A stretch of DNA of 64,000 nt from contig SHVB01000005.1 in assembly GCA_009694375.1 (NCBI GenBank), positions 62,001 to 126,000 on the forward strand, given 5' to 3'. How positions within the stretch are numbered: the stretch's first letter is position 1; every line of letters starts with the position of its first letter. Both the position numbers and the translations under genes were made by a program. Below the pieces are notes generated by a model. It had not been told where the DNA came from, ran no database searches, and saw only the letters and a list, made by a program, of their open reading frames with translations. Of the stretch, positions 8,873-17,256 are shown piece by piece. The DNA is from Acidimicrobiia bacterium (GTDB lineage Bacteria; Actinomycetota; Acidimicrobiia; Acidimicrobiales; VFJN01).

Positions 8873-10153
8873 ATGATGACTCATCTCTCGCCCGGATATG
8901 CGCCGGGCGTGCTCTGGCAGGAAACCGCCACCCCCCACCCGGTAGCGCCACAGCCGCTGCCGGACGCGGTTGATGTCGTCATTATTGGTGGCGGCTACTG
9001 CGGCCTCTCGGCAGCGACCGAATTGGCTCATCGAGGCCGATCCGTCGCAGTTCTCGATGCCCACGATCTTGGATGGGGTGCGAGCACCCGTAACGGTGGG
9101 ATGGTACTGCCCGATCTCAAGGCCGGGCCGGCGTCGCTCAAGGCGCGCTACGGCGATCTCGGGCTTCGCCTCCATGCTGCCGTCGAAGCTGCCTTCGACC
9201 ACGTGGAGCACGTGATCGCTGCCGGATCCATCGACTGCGCCTACGAACGCACCGGCCAGCTCTACCTGTCCCACGGTGAGCGGGCGCCGGCTCGCCTCGA
9301 CGCCCTGGCGACCGAGTTGGCCTCGGTTGGATCCGCCGCGCGTGTGGTGCGGGGAGAGGCACTGCGTGCCGAGGTCGGCTCTGCGGCGTTCTCCGCAGGC
9401 CTCGTGGTTGAGCGCAGCGGGGGGCTGCACCCCGCCCGCTTTCATGCGGGCCTCACCCGACTAGCGGAGGCGGCGGGGGCCTCATTGCACCCCCACACTC
9501 CGGCCACAGCGGTAACCCGGGCTGCGACCCGCTGGACCGTTTCCACCCCCCGCGGGGTGATCGATGCCGGCCACGTGCTCCTGGCCACCAACGCCTACGC
9601 CGATGCGCTCGTGCCCGCCCTGCGTCGCCGCGTCCTCCCCATGGGGTCGTTCATCATCGCCACCGAGCCACTCGCTCCCGAGGTCGCCCAGGCGGTTCTC
9701 CCCACCGGCCGCATGTGCTTCAACGACCGCAATCTGCTGTGGTACTGGCGCCTCGACGATGCCGGACGCATGGTGTTTGGCGGACGAAAACGCTTGGGTA
9801 GCGTGGGCCTTGAGGAGGCCCGCGACTACCTCTATCAATCCATGCTGGAGGTCTATCCGCAGCTGGCCGGCACCAAAGTGGAACGGGCCTGGGGGGGCCA
9901 GGTGGCCCTCACCCTCGACCGCCTCCCCCACTGCGGGCAGGAGGGCGGCCTCTGGTATGCGACGGGCTGCAACGGCTCTGGCGTAGCGCTCAATACATGG
10001 ATGGGCCAGCGTATGGGAGCCGCCATCGACGGCGAGGGTCTCCCGGCCTTTGCTGAGTTGCCGCCCCGAGCGATACCGCTGCACTCACTCCGGCGAGCAT
10101 GGCTTCCCCTGGTATCGACATGGTTCCAACTTCAAGACAGGAGAGCGACGTGA
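8873..10153 (+). CDS. puuB: FAD-dependent oxidoreductase, DAO family, gamma-glutamylputrescine oxidase-like
   Basis: 426 residues. The FAD dinucleotide motif GGGYCGLSAA (residues 39-48) is followed by LDAHDLGWGASTRNGG, typical of the PuuB/OrdL branch. The C-terminal part has a second FAD segment, ATGCNGSGVALNTWMG. PuuB oxidises gamma-glutamylputrescine to the aldehyde with release of H2O2 and ammonium. A glutamylputrescine synthetase (PuuA) is not in this window, so the true substrate may be another polyamine derivative. The gene is divergent from the polyamine importer and coupled by a 4-nt GTGA overlap to the next gene. Confidence 0.78.
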   Translation: MMTHLSPGYAPGVLWQETATPHPVAPQPLPDAVDVVIIGGGYCGLSAATELAHRGRSVAVLDAHDLGWGASTRNGGMVLPDLKAGPASLKARYGDLGLRLHAAVEAAFDHVEHVIAAGSIDCAYERTGQLYLSHGERAPARLDALATELASVGSAARVVRGEALRAEVGSAAFSAGLVVERSGGLHPARFHAGLTRLAEAAGASLHPHTPATAVTRAATRWTVSTPRGVIDAGHVLLATNAYADALVPALRRRVLPMGSFIIATEPLAPEVAQAVLPTGRMCFNDRNLLWYWRLDDAGRMVFGGRKRLGSVGLEEARDYLYQSMLEVYPQLAGTKVERAWGGQVALTLDRLPHCGQEGGLWYATGCNGSGVALNTWMGQRMGAAIDGEGLPAFAELPPRAIPLHSLRRAWLPLVSTWFQLQDRRAT

Positions 10154-11367
10154 AGATCCTCGTAGTGGGTAGTGGCGGGGTTGGGGCGGCCTTCGCCATG
10201 ATCGCCCGGCGGCGCACCTTCTTCGAGCAGGTGGTGCTAGCCGACCTCGACGCATCCCGCGCCGGCGCGGCCGCCGAAGCCACCGGTGATCCACGGTTCA
10301 TCGGCGTGGCTCTTGATGCATCGGATCGGGACGAGGTGGCCACCTGTATCCGTACCCACGGATGCACCCATGTCCTGAACGCGGCCGACCCTCGGTTCGT
10401 GATGCCGATCTTTGGTGGGGCATTCGATGCAGGCGCCACCTACCTCGACATGGCCATGTCGCTGTCGAAACCGCACCCCTCCCAGCCCCATCAACAGCCC
10501 GGGGTGAAGTTGGGCGATGAGCAGTTCGAGCAGGCGGCAGAGTGGGAGGAACGCGGGTTGCTGGCCCTGGTGGGCATGGGGGTGGAGCCGGGCCTTTCGG
10601 ATGTGTTCGCCCGTCATGCCGCCGATTCCCTCTTCAGCACCATCAGCGAATGTGGCGTCCGAGACGGCGCCGACCTCGTGGTGGATGGTTTTGCCTTCGC
10701 CCCCACGTTTTCCATCTGGACCACCATCGAAGAATGTCTGAACCCTCCAGTGATCTGGGAAAAAGACCGAGGCTGGTTCACCACCCCGCCCTTCTCCGAG
10801 CCCGAGACGTTCGTGTTCCCCGAGGGTATCGGCCCCGTTGAATGTGTGAACGTGGAACACGAGGAAGTACTCCTCATCCCGCGCTGGGTCGACTGCGACC
10901 GCGTCACGTTCAAGTACGGCCTCGGCGACGAGTTCATCGAGGTGTTGCAGGTGCTCAACAAGATCGGGCTCGATCGCACCCCCACGGTAAAAGTGCGGGG
11001 GATGGATGTGTCTCCGCGCGACGTCGTGGCGGCCTGCCTCCCCGACCCCGCCGGCCTGGGCGACCGCATGCGGGGGCGTACCTGCGCGGGTACCTGGGTC
11101 ACCGGCACCGGTGTGGATGGCCGTCCCCGGGAGGTGTACCTCTACCATCTGGCCGACAACGAAGAGACCATGCGACGCGATCATTCCCAAGCCGTCGTCT
11201 GGCAGACCGCCATCAACCCGGTAGTGGCGCTGGAACTGCTCGCGACGCGGGCCTGGTCGGGGACGGGGGTACTCGGACCGGAGGCCTTCCCAGCGCAGCC
11301 ATTCCTCGACCTGCTCGTCGACCACGGCTCACCGTGGGGCATGGAAGAACGTACCCCCCAACCCTGA
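10150..11367 (+). CDS. Saccharopine dehydrogenase-family NAD(P)-dependent oxidoreductase
   Basis: 405 residues from a GTG start, chosen because AGGAG lies just before it and the Rossmann fold (VKILVVGSGGVGAAFA) begins at once. The middle and C-terminal parts have the alpha/beta substrate domain of saccharopine/carboxynorspermidine dehydrogenases, with a conserved GMGVEPGLSDVFARHA segment. Family members act on C-N bonds of lysine- or polyamine-derived imines. It is coupled to the puuB-like oxidase, so it may process the aldehyde or imine product of polyamine oxidation. The precise reaction is not known from sequence. An upstream in-frame ATG inside the previous gene was rejected. Confidence 0.75.
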   Translation: MKILVVGSGGVGAAFAMIARRRTFFEQVVLADLDASRAGAAAEATGDPRFIGVALDASDRDEVATCIRTHGCTHVLNAADPRFVMPIFGGAFDAGATYLDMAMSLSKPHPSQPHQQPGVKLGDEQFEQAAEWEERGLLALVGMGVEPGLSDVFARHAADSLFSTISECGVRDGADLVVDGFAFAPTFSIWTTIEECLNPPVIWEKDRGWFTTPPFSEPETFVFPEGIGPVECVNVEHEEVLLIPRWVDCDRVTFKYGLGDEFIEVLQVLNKIGLDRTPTVKVRGMDVSPRDVVAACLPDPAGLGDRMRGRTCAGTWVTGTGVDGRPREVYLYHLADNEETMRRDHSQAVVWQTAINPVVALELLATRAWSGTGVLGPEAFPAQPFLDLLVDHGSPWGMEERTPQP

Positions 11368-11441
11368 TCCCCGCCGGGGTCCCCCCGGTCGGTGAGCAGG
11401 GGATGCCCCGTCAACTTGGCCCACCGGAGCCGCCCGTGGGC

Positions 11442-12272
11442 TTAGCGGAACCCGAAGGTGCCGCTCGCCACGATCGCAGCACTCAGCGGCCGCACAAGGC
11501 GACGCAACTCGTCACAACCTTCCTGACCGAGCACCAGCCAGGGGGCGAGCGCGAGACGATCGGTGTGGTCCTCGATGTGCTGCCGCAACGCCAACCCCGC
11601 CTCGGTGAACCCCCCCGTGCGATCCACCAGCGAGCGATCAGCCAGCCGGCCAATCGAGGCGTCCCAGGCGGCGTCGTCCCACTGGCGCGACTCTTGGAGG
11701 GCTGCCCGCGGCACATCACCCGAGGCCGCATGCAGCACGAGAGCATCCACCCCATCGAGACCCGCTTCTAGGAGGCAGGCAATATGGCCGTCGCCGCGAA
11801 ACTCCCGCAGCAGTGTGATGGCGTGCCAAAGGACCAGACGCGGCGAGGCGGGCCAGGGCAAGCTGGCGTGGCCCGCATAGAGGGGACGACCCGGCGCCGT
11901 ACAACCCTGCGCGGCGAGGCGGGCCAACTCGGCGGCACGCCCCATGCCTGGGTCCTGGCTCGCGTCACCGAGCCCCCGTTCGAGAGCGGCGTCAGCGGCG
12001 GCGAGACGGGCCTGGATGAGCTGAGCGGGGTCGGCGATGGCCCACACCGCTGGGATGGCGGCGTGCACCACCAACGGGTTGAAATTGTAGAACGTAGCCA
12101 CCACCACCTCGGCGGGTACCGCCCCCATCGGAGCTGCTCGGGAAGCGAAGTACCCGTCGCGTCTCTCCACGCCGAGCGCCTCGTAGGCGGCGGTGGCCTC
12201 GGGCGCGAAGTAGATCATCGCGTGGTACGGCTCAAGGGTCCGCCACATCTTGCGGGCCATCGCTGGTTCCAT
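11442..12272 (-). CDS. SCO6745-family protein of unknown function
   Basis: 276 residues. The opening MARKMWRTLEPYHAMIYFAP and the segment FYNFNPLVVHAAIPAVW are typical of an actinobacterial conserved family often named after Streptomyces coelicolor SCO6745. No catalytic motif is recognised and no signal peptide is seen. It is mainly helical, with many Ala/Leu runs. The ATG at 12272 is preceded by TAGGGT with an 8-nt gap, suggesting a leaderless mRNA. It stands alone, convergent with the saccharopine-dehydrogenase-like gene and divergent from the helicase. The family name is from memory. Confidence 0.65.
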   Translation of the reverse strand: MEPAMARKMWRTLEPYHAMIYFAPEATAAYEALGVERRDGYFASRAAPMGAVPAEVVVATFYNFNPLVVHAAIPAVWAIADPAQLIQARLAAADAALERGLGDASQDPGMGRAAELARLAAQGCTAPGRPLYAGHASLPWPASPRLVLWHAITLLREFRGDGHIACLLEAGLDGVDALVLHAASGDVPRAALQESRQWDDAAWDASIGRLADRSLVDRTGGFTEAGLALRQHIEDHTDRLALAPWLVLGQEGCDELRRLVRPLSAAIVASGTFGFR

Positions 12273-12286
12273 GACGGTGGACCCTA
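12273..12286 (-). promoter_or_regulatory. TANNNT -10 box for a leaderless start (SCO6745-family gene)
   Basis: On the minus strand TAGGGT (12286 to 12281) lies 8 nt before the ATG at 12272, and no purine-rich ribosome-binding site is present. Confidence 0.45.
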
Positions 12287-12379
12287 GAACTTCGTCCCGG
12301 CACCCCGGGCGCCAACAGACCCAGTGCCCGTGACGGCCCCCGGAGGGATACCGATAGTGGTGGTGGGGGCGGGGACCGG

Positions 12380-12410
12380 TATAGTGATGAGGCGCCAGCA
12401 GTCGCTGGCG
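12380..12410 (+). promoter_or_regulatory. Possible -10 box and 5'-leader hairpin before the helicase
   Basis: TATAGT at 12380-12385 resembles a -10 box. It is followed by a perfect 7-bp stem CGCCAGC-AGTC-GCTGGCG (12393-12410). This would give the helicase mRNA a leader of about 160 nt with a stable hairpin near its 5' end, as seen in some regulated RNA-helicase leaders. The -35 region is not recognisable. The rest of 12287-12550 holds no gene that I can support. Confidence 0.3.
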
Positions 12411-12550
12411 GGCCGTGTCGAGCTGTGGCTTGAGACTGCCACCCATCAGCAGCGTACGAATCGCTGCACTCGACACGAGATCGGCCACCGTCGGTCTATT
12501 CCATCGAGTGTGCGCGCGTCCCTGCCCCCTCGATGCAGGAGAACCCCCCC

Positions 12551-14068
12551 ATGTCCCCCACCTTTGCCTCACTCGGCGTGCCCGCTCGCCTGTGCGAGCG
12601 CCTGGACGTCCTCGGTATCGCCGAGCCGTTCCCGGTGCAGGCCGCCACCCTTCCCGATGCCCTCGCGGGCCGCGACGTGTGCGGTAAGGCCCCGACCGGC
12701 TCCGGTAAGACCATCGCCTTCGGCCTTCCGTTGCTGGCCCGAGTTGAAAAGGCGGCCCCCCGCCGCCCCAAGGCACTCGTCCTGGTACCCACCCGGGAAC
12801 TGGCGTCGCAGGTACAAGACCAACTCATGGCCCTGTGCTGGGGCACCAAAACCGAGGTGCTGGCGGTGTACGGCGGTGCCGGCATGGACCGCCAGATGCG
12901 TGCCCTCGCCAAGGGCGTCGAAGTAGTGGTGGCCACCCCCGGTCGCCTCAAAGACCTTCTCGAGCGCGGCTCTTTGCGCCTCGACGACGTGAGCATCGTG
13001 GTGATCGACGAAGCCGACCGCATGGCCGACATGGGGTTCCTCCCCGAAGTCCGTCGCCTCCTCGACCTCACCAACAAGAACCGCCAGACCATGCTCTTCT
13101 CCGCCACCCTCGACGGCGATGTCGACGTGCTCATCCGCAATTACCAAACGAACCCGGTGCATCACGAGGCGGCTTCGCTCGAGGTACAGGGCGAGGTCAC
13201 CCATCGCTTCTGGGCCGTGTCCCACGGAGAGCGCATCGAGGTGGCCACCGCCATCGTGCAGCGATGCTGGCCGGCCATCGTCTTCAGTCGGACCCGCCAT
13301 GGTGCCGAGCGTCTGTCGAAACAGCTGAACAAGGCCGGTATTCGCTCCGAGGCCATCCACGGTGACCGCAGCCAGAGCCAGCGCGAGAAGGCGTTGCGAG
13401 CGTTCGGCAAGGGCGATGTGCACGTACTGGTGGCCACCGACGTTGCCGCTCGCGGCATCCACGTGGACGGGGTGGCCTGCGTTTTGCAGTACGACCCGCC
13501 CGCCACCGACAAGGACTACGTCCATCGCTCCGGTCGCACCGGCCGGGCTGGCGAGCCGGGAACGGTGATCACGCTCATCTCCCCCGAAAAGGAAAAAGAC
13601 GTGCGCAAGATGCAGCGGGAACTCCGGCGCCGGGAGCCCATCGAGGCGGCGACCGTGGCTACCGCCGCCGCGGTACTGGCCGCCACTCCGGCCCCGCCGG
13701 TGGACCGTGGCGACGGTCTCGACGGTGTGTCACGCCGCCAACGGGCCCGGGCCGAGGACCGCCCCCGTCCGGCTCGTTCGGACCGTCCGGCTCGTTCGGA
13801 CCGTCCGGCTCGTCCGGACCGTTCGGACCGTCCGGCTCGTCCGGCTCGTCCGGCTCGTCCCAGCAGCTCCACCAACCCCAAGCCCACCCGGGGTAAGGGA
13901 CACCGCAAGGGCGAAAGCCCCCGCGCGGTGTCGGAGGGGGATTGGACCCCCCGCCCCAAGCCGGCCAGCACCGGCGGCAAAGCCAAGCCCGGTAGACGAC
14001 CCACTGGTGCTGGAGCCGCCCGCCCGGGCCGCCCCGCCAGTGGCAACGCACGCCGACGCAGCAGCTGA
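12551..14068 (+). CDS. DEAD-box ATP-dependent RNA helicase with basic repetitive tail
   Basis: 505 residues. Domain 1 has the Q-motif region (FPVQAATLP), motif I APTGSGKT, motif II DEAD (VIDEADRM) and motif III SAT. Domain 2 has the VFSRTRHGAE segment, DVAARG and motif VI HRSGRTGR. The tail from about residue 400 is low-complexity and Arg/Pro/Lys-rich, encoded partly by the tandem repeat at 13766-13860, and probably binds RNA non-specifically. Such RhlE-type helicases unwind mRNA or rRNA structures in ribosome assembly and cold adaptation. The start at 12551 has AGGAGA 8 nt upstream; an ATG six codons earlier overlaps that site and is less likely. Confidence 0.9.
   Translation: MSPTFASLGVPARLCERLDVLGIAEPFPVQAATLPDALAGRDVCGKAPTGSGKTIAFGLPLLARVEKAAPRRPKALVLVPTRELASQVQDQLMALCWGTKTEVLAVYGGAGMDRQMRALAKGVEVVVATPGRLKDLLERGSLRLDDVSIVVIDEADRMADMGFLPEVRRLLDLTNKNRQTMLFSATLDGDVDVLIRNYQTNPVHHEAASLEVQGEVTHRFWAVSHGERIEVATAIVQRCWPAIVFSRTRHGAERLSKQLNKAGIRSEAIHGDRSQSQREKALRAFGKGDVHVLVATDVAARGIHVDGVACVLQYDPPATDKDYVHRSGRTGRAGEPGTVITLISPEKEKDVRKMQRELRRREPIEAATVATAAAVLAATPAPPVDRGDGLDGVSRRQRARAEDRPRPARSDRPARSDRPARPDRSDRPARPARPARPSSSTNPKPTRGKGHRKGESPRAVSEGDWTPRPKPASTGGKAKPGRRPTGAGAARPGRPASGNARRRSS
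13766..13860 (+). repeat. In-frame tandem repeat encoding an Arg-Pro-Ala-Arg tail
   Basis: About 95 bp of 9- and 18-bp units of the form CGTCCGGCTCGT(T/C)CGGAC, with partial copies at the end. The unit length is a multiple of three, so gain or loss of units changes tail length without breaking the frame. It encodes RPARSDRPAR-type repeats in the helicase. Confidence 0.8.
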
Positions 14069-14113
14069 GCCAAACCTCCCGTTACCCCCCGCCTACGCGT
14101 TCTGTCGTTGTTG

Positions 14114-14132
14114 CGGGCCGCCGCCGGGCCCG
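14114..14132. terminator. GC-rich hairpin between convergent genes
   Basis: CGGGCC-N7-GGCCCG, a 6-bp perfect stem between the helicase stop (14068) and the stop of the small minus-strand gene (14158). It has no U-tract. Possible bidirectional transcription barrier. Confidence 0.3.
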
Positions 14133-14157
14133 ATGCTGCGACGACGCCGGGTGGGGG

Positions 14158-14346
14158 TTAGCGGTTGCCGCGGCGGCCGGAGCGGGTGGGACCGCCGGGA
14201 ACGGCTCCCGGACGGCCGGGAGTGGCGGGCAGCCGGACGGGGCCGAAGGTGGGCCGGGCCGGGGGTGGGCTGGCGGACTTGGATCCAGCGGGCTGCGTGC
14301 CCTTGGGGGTGACACGACCGCCGGAGCGGGACGGCTTCTTGGCCAT
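14158..14346 (-). CDS. Small basic low-complexity protein
   Basis: 62 residues, starting MAKKPSRSGGRVTPKGTQ and ending GRRGNR, rich in Arg, Lys, Pro, Gly and Ser, without hydrophobic segments. Support for a real gene is a near-perfect ribosome-binding site (AGGAGG with 6 nt to the ATG) and its own position between a convergent helicase and enoyl-CoA hydratase. It resembles short actinobacterial basic proteins that bind nucleic acid, but I do not recognise the family. It shares Pro/Arg-rich composition with the tail of the adjacent helicase, which may only reflect base composition. Confidence 0.55.
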   Translation of the reverse strand: MAKKPSRSGGRVTPKGTQPAGSKSASPPPARPTFGPVRLPATPGRPGAVPGGPTRSGRRGNR

Positions 14347-14437
14347 AGTGAACCTCCTGTTACCCATCCAGACGAACCGGCGAAGCGCCCACGGCGCCAG
14401 CGGCGATTGCTATGACCTTAGCCACCGGTCCACCGCT

Positions 14438-15247
14438 TCAGGTCCCGGTGAAGTTGGGTTTGCGCTTCTCCATGAACGCCCGGGGTCCCTCCCGAGCGTC
14501 CTGACTCGCCATGACCTCCATGCCCAGTTCCAACTCACGGGCGAAGGCGTCGGCCTCGGTGAGTTCGAGGGCGGCGGTCACCGAGGCTTTGATGTTACGC
14601 ACCGCCAGTGGGCCATTGGCGGAGATGCGCTCCGCCACCTCCTGCGCCACCGCCAGCGCCCCGCCACCGGGGGTGAGGTGACTCGCGAGCCCTACTTCAT
14701 ACGCCCGCGCCCCCGTGATCGGGTTGCCCACAATGAGCATGTCCATCGCCACCGTGTACGGAATCTGACGGGGTAGCCGGATCGTGCTGGCCGACATGGG
14801 GAACAGGCCCCGTTGCACCTCCGAAACGGCCAGTTGCGCGTTCTCCGCTACCACGCGGATGTCGAAGGCCTGGAGGATTTCCATCCCGCCGGCGTAGCAG
14901 TAGCCCTCCACTGCCGCGATGATCGGCTTCTTCACGTAGTGGTCCTTGAGGAACCCTTTGTAAATAAGGGTGAAGTCCTGACGGATCCGTTCCTCGTACT
15001 CGTCTTCGGCCGGCTTGCCCGAGATGAGAGCGCCCACCAGTCGATCAAGGTCGGCCCCGGCGGAGAAGTTGCCGCCCGCGCCGGTCATCACTCCCACCCG
15101 AAGATCGTCATCGGCATCGAGGAGGTCCCACGCATCGCCCAGCAAGCAGAGCATCTCCGCATTGAAGGCGTTGCGCTTTTCCGGTCGGTTCAGCGTGATG
15201 ATGAGGACGTGGTCGTGGCGCTCCACGAGGACAGCGGGGTCAGACAT
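14438..15247 (-). CDS. Enoyl-CoA hydratase/isomerase family protein
   Basis: 269 residues, normal for the crotonase family. The oxyanion-hole segment FSAGADL, the first catalytic Glu in AGGMEIL and the second in SEVQRGLFP are all visible, so hydratase activity is plausible. It starts at ATG 15247 (MSDPAVLVERHD), not at the longer upstream frame, which has no similarity. TAAAAC 7 nt upstream resembles a weak -10 box. It is likely to act on fatty acyl or other enoyl-CoA esters in beta-oxidation. The next gene on the same strand is an LLM-class oxidoreductase, whose stop lies 66 bp upstream of this start. Confidence 0.87.
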   Translation of the reverse strand: MSDPAVLVERHDHVLIITLNRPEKRNAFNAEMLCLLGDAWDLLDADDDLRVGVMTGAGGNFSAGADLDRLVGALISGKPAEDEYEERIRQDFTLIYKGFLKDHYVKKPIIAAVEGYCYAGGMEILQAFDIRVVAENAQLAVSEVQRGLFPMSASTIRLPRQIPYTVAMDMLIVGNPITGARAYEVGLASHLTPGGGALAVAQEVAERISANGPLAVRNIKASVTAALELTEADAFARELELGMEVMASQDAREGPRAFMEKRKPNFTGT

Positions 15248-15313
15248 ACACCCAGTTTTAGCGGCCGGTGGCCGGCATGACCACACGCCGCTCCAACAAC
15301 CCTCCGCGCCGGA

Positions 15314-16417
15314 TCAGCGAAAGGCCGGGATGACGTGCTCGCCCATCATGCGGATCGTCTGCATGACGGCATCGTGGGGAATCTTGTAGGGGTTCACAAG
15401 GCACAGAAGTTGGTCGACCCCCGCCGCCTCGTACCGCTTACAGGTCTCGATGCACTCATCCGGTGTACCCAGCACACAGGCGCCGATCCCCTCGAGATAC
15501 TCAAGATCCAGGAAGTCGAGGGAACCATCATCAGCCACCTGCTTCAGGTCGGCGGCGTACGCGTAAGAACCGAGATCCTGGCCACGATCGGCCTGCATAT
15601 CGGCCACCGAGGCGATGAGCCGAGCCCCGGCCTTCGGGTACCACTCAAAACTCTCGCGGGCCGTGGCCCGGGCTTCGGCAGTGGTGGGGGCGCACACCGC
15701 CATCGTGAAAGTGGATGCCTGGTTGTGCACGTAGGCCCCGAGCGGCGCGGTGCAGGTGGAGATGGCCTGTCGATAGATGTCGATCTTTTCCTTCACCTCT
15801 TCAGGGGCCACGCCCACCGCGAAGGAACACAGGCCCAAGCCGAGGCCGCCCACTTGCCGATGGCCGTCTTCGGAACTGGTGGCCCCCCAGATCGGCGGGT
15901 GGGGCGACTGGATGGGCTTGGGCAACACCCGGCGGCGCGGCATCGACCAGTGCTCGCCCTCGAACTCGTACTCGTCGTTGGTCCAACAGCCCACGACGTG
16001 ACCGATCGCCTCCTGCCACATGGCCCGCGTGTCGGCGGGATCGATCCCGAAGCCCTCCAGTTCGGCCCGGGTAGACGAGCGGCCCGTACCCATGTCGACG
16101 CGGCCATTGGAGATGAGGTCGAGCACCGCCACCGACTCCGCCGTACGGATCGGGTGGTTGTACGGCTTCGGCATCAGGCGCACACCGAAGCCCAACCGCA
16201 TTCGCTCGGTGCGGGCGGCGATGGCCCCGAAGAGCACCTCCGGATTCGAGCAGTGCGAATACTCCTCCAAGAAGTGGTGCTCCACCGTCCAAAACGCGTC
16301 CCAGCCGTATTGTTCCCCGGCCACCGCTTGCTCGATGGTCTGTTGGTAAGCCAGCCGCTCGGAATCCGGGCCCCACGGGCGAGGAACCGGAATCTCGTAG
16401 AACAAGGCGAAGCGCAT
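15314..16417 (-). CDS. LLM-class flavin-dependent oxidoreductase (luciferase-like, probably F420 or FMN)
   Basis: 367 residues with the luciferase-like TIM-barrel signature: RFALFYEIPVPRPWG at the N-terminus, GWDAFWTVEHHFLEEYSHC, RMRLGFGVRLMPKPYNHP and the GRVDMGTGRS segment. A conserved EHHF motif is typical of alkanal-monooxygenase-like members. The start at 16417 places the beta-1 strand directly at the N-terminus. It is divergent from the SDR at 16452 with only 34 bp between start codons. Substrate unknown; such enzymes in actinobacteria oxidise or reduce lipids and xenobiotics with reduced flavin or F420. Confidence 0.85.
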   Translation of the reverse strand: MRFALFYEIPVPRPWGPDSERLAYQQTIEQAVAGEQYGWDAFWTVEHHFLEEYSHCSNPEVLFGAIAARTERMRLGFGVRLMPKPYNHPIRTAESVAVLDLISNGRVDMGTGRSSTRAELEGFGIDPADTRAMWQEAIGHVVGCWTNDEYEFEGEHWSMPRRRVLPKPIQSPHPPIWGATSSEDGHRQVGGLGLGLCSFAVGVAPEEVKEKIDIYRQAISTCTAPLGAYVHNQASTFTMAVCAPTTAEARATARESFEWYPKAGARLIASVADMQADRGQDLGSYAYAADLKQVADDGSLDFLDLEYLEGIGACVLGTPDECIETCKRYEAAGVDQLLCLVNPYKIPHDAVMQTIRMMGEHVIPAFR

Positions 16418-16451
16418 AAACAGTGTTCTACCCGAAAACAAAGGAGCAGTT

Positions 16452-17240
16452 ATGAGCACCGTCACAGACAAGGTCGTAGTGGTCACCGGGGCGGCATCGG
16501 GGATCGGCTTAGCCACCGCCCAGCGCCTGTTGGCTGACGGCGCCACCGTGGTAGGCGCTGACCTCGGCACCGGGCCCGGCGACCTCGGCCCCCGCTGGGC
16601 GTACATAGCCACCGACGTGACCGACGAGGCCGCCGTCGAGGCCCTCGTGGCCGCCGCCGTGGCCCACGGGGGGCGCCTCGACGGGGTGGTGAACGCAGCC
16701 GGGGTAGCAGGAGGCGGACCCGCCCATCAGGTAGACGCCGGGGAGTGGCATCGCGTCATCAGCGTCAATCTCACCGGCACCTTCTTCGTGATGAAACATG
16801 CCATCGCCCAACTTCTGAGCCAAGACCCGGTGCAGGGCGAGCGCGGGTCTCTCGTGACCATTGCCAGCATTGAGGGCCTCGAGGGCACCGCCGGGGGGAG
16901 CGCCTACAACGCGGCCAAAGGCGGAGTGGTGTTGCTCACGAAGAACCTGGCGATCGACTACGGGCCCTCGGGCATCCGGGCCAACACCATTTGTCCTGGC
17001 TTCATCCAGACCCCGATGACCCACGACCTGTTCGAACTGCCCGGCATGGAGGATGTGGCCGAGGGCTACCGGATCGAACATGCCCTGCGTCGCTACGGAC
17101 AGCCGGAGGAGATTGCCGCCGCCGCCGCCTTCCTGCTGTCGTCGGACGCATCCTTCGTTACGGGTCATGCCCTCGCCGTGGACGGTGGCTACACCGCCGG
17201 CCGTGACCACGGAATCACCAAGATGCTCGGCCTGAGTTAG
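16452..17240 (+). CDS. Short-chain dehydrogenase/reductase (classical SDR)
   Basis: 262 residues. The cofactor motif TGAASGIG is near residue 15, NAAG is at the end of beta-4, and the catalytic Ser (TIASIEG) and Tyr-x3-Lys (YNAAK) are in place. PGFIQTPM follows the active site. AAGGAG lies 6 nt before the ATG. The Asp after the second strand (GADLG) suggests NAD(H) preference. Located among LLM and CoA-metabolism genes, it probably oxidises a secondary alcohol on a lipid or xenobiotic. Exact substrate unknown. Confidence 0.88.
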   Translation: MSTVTDKVVVVTGAASGIGLATAQRLLADGATVVGADLGTGPGDLGPRWAYIATDVTDEAAVEALVAAAVAHGGRLDGVVNAAGVAGGGPAHQVDAGEWHRVISVNLTGTFFVMKHAIAQLLSQDPVQGERGSLVTIASIEGLEGTAGGSAYNAAKGGVVLLTKNLAIDYGPSGIRANTICPGFIQTPMTHDLFELPGMEDVAEGYRIEHALRRYGQPEEIAAAAAFLLSSDASFVTGHALAVDGGYTAGRDHGITKMLGLS

Positions 17241-17256
17241 CCATCCGGGCGACGGC

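Noticed and set aside
13766-13860. CRISPR-like array
   Set aside because: The repeats have no unique spacers, lie in frame in the helicase gene and no cas genes are near.
14278-14440. Plus-strand extension frames through the small-protein region
   Set aside because: They lack ribosome-binding sites and similarity, and the minus-strand AGGAGG start is far stronger.
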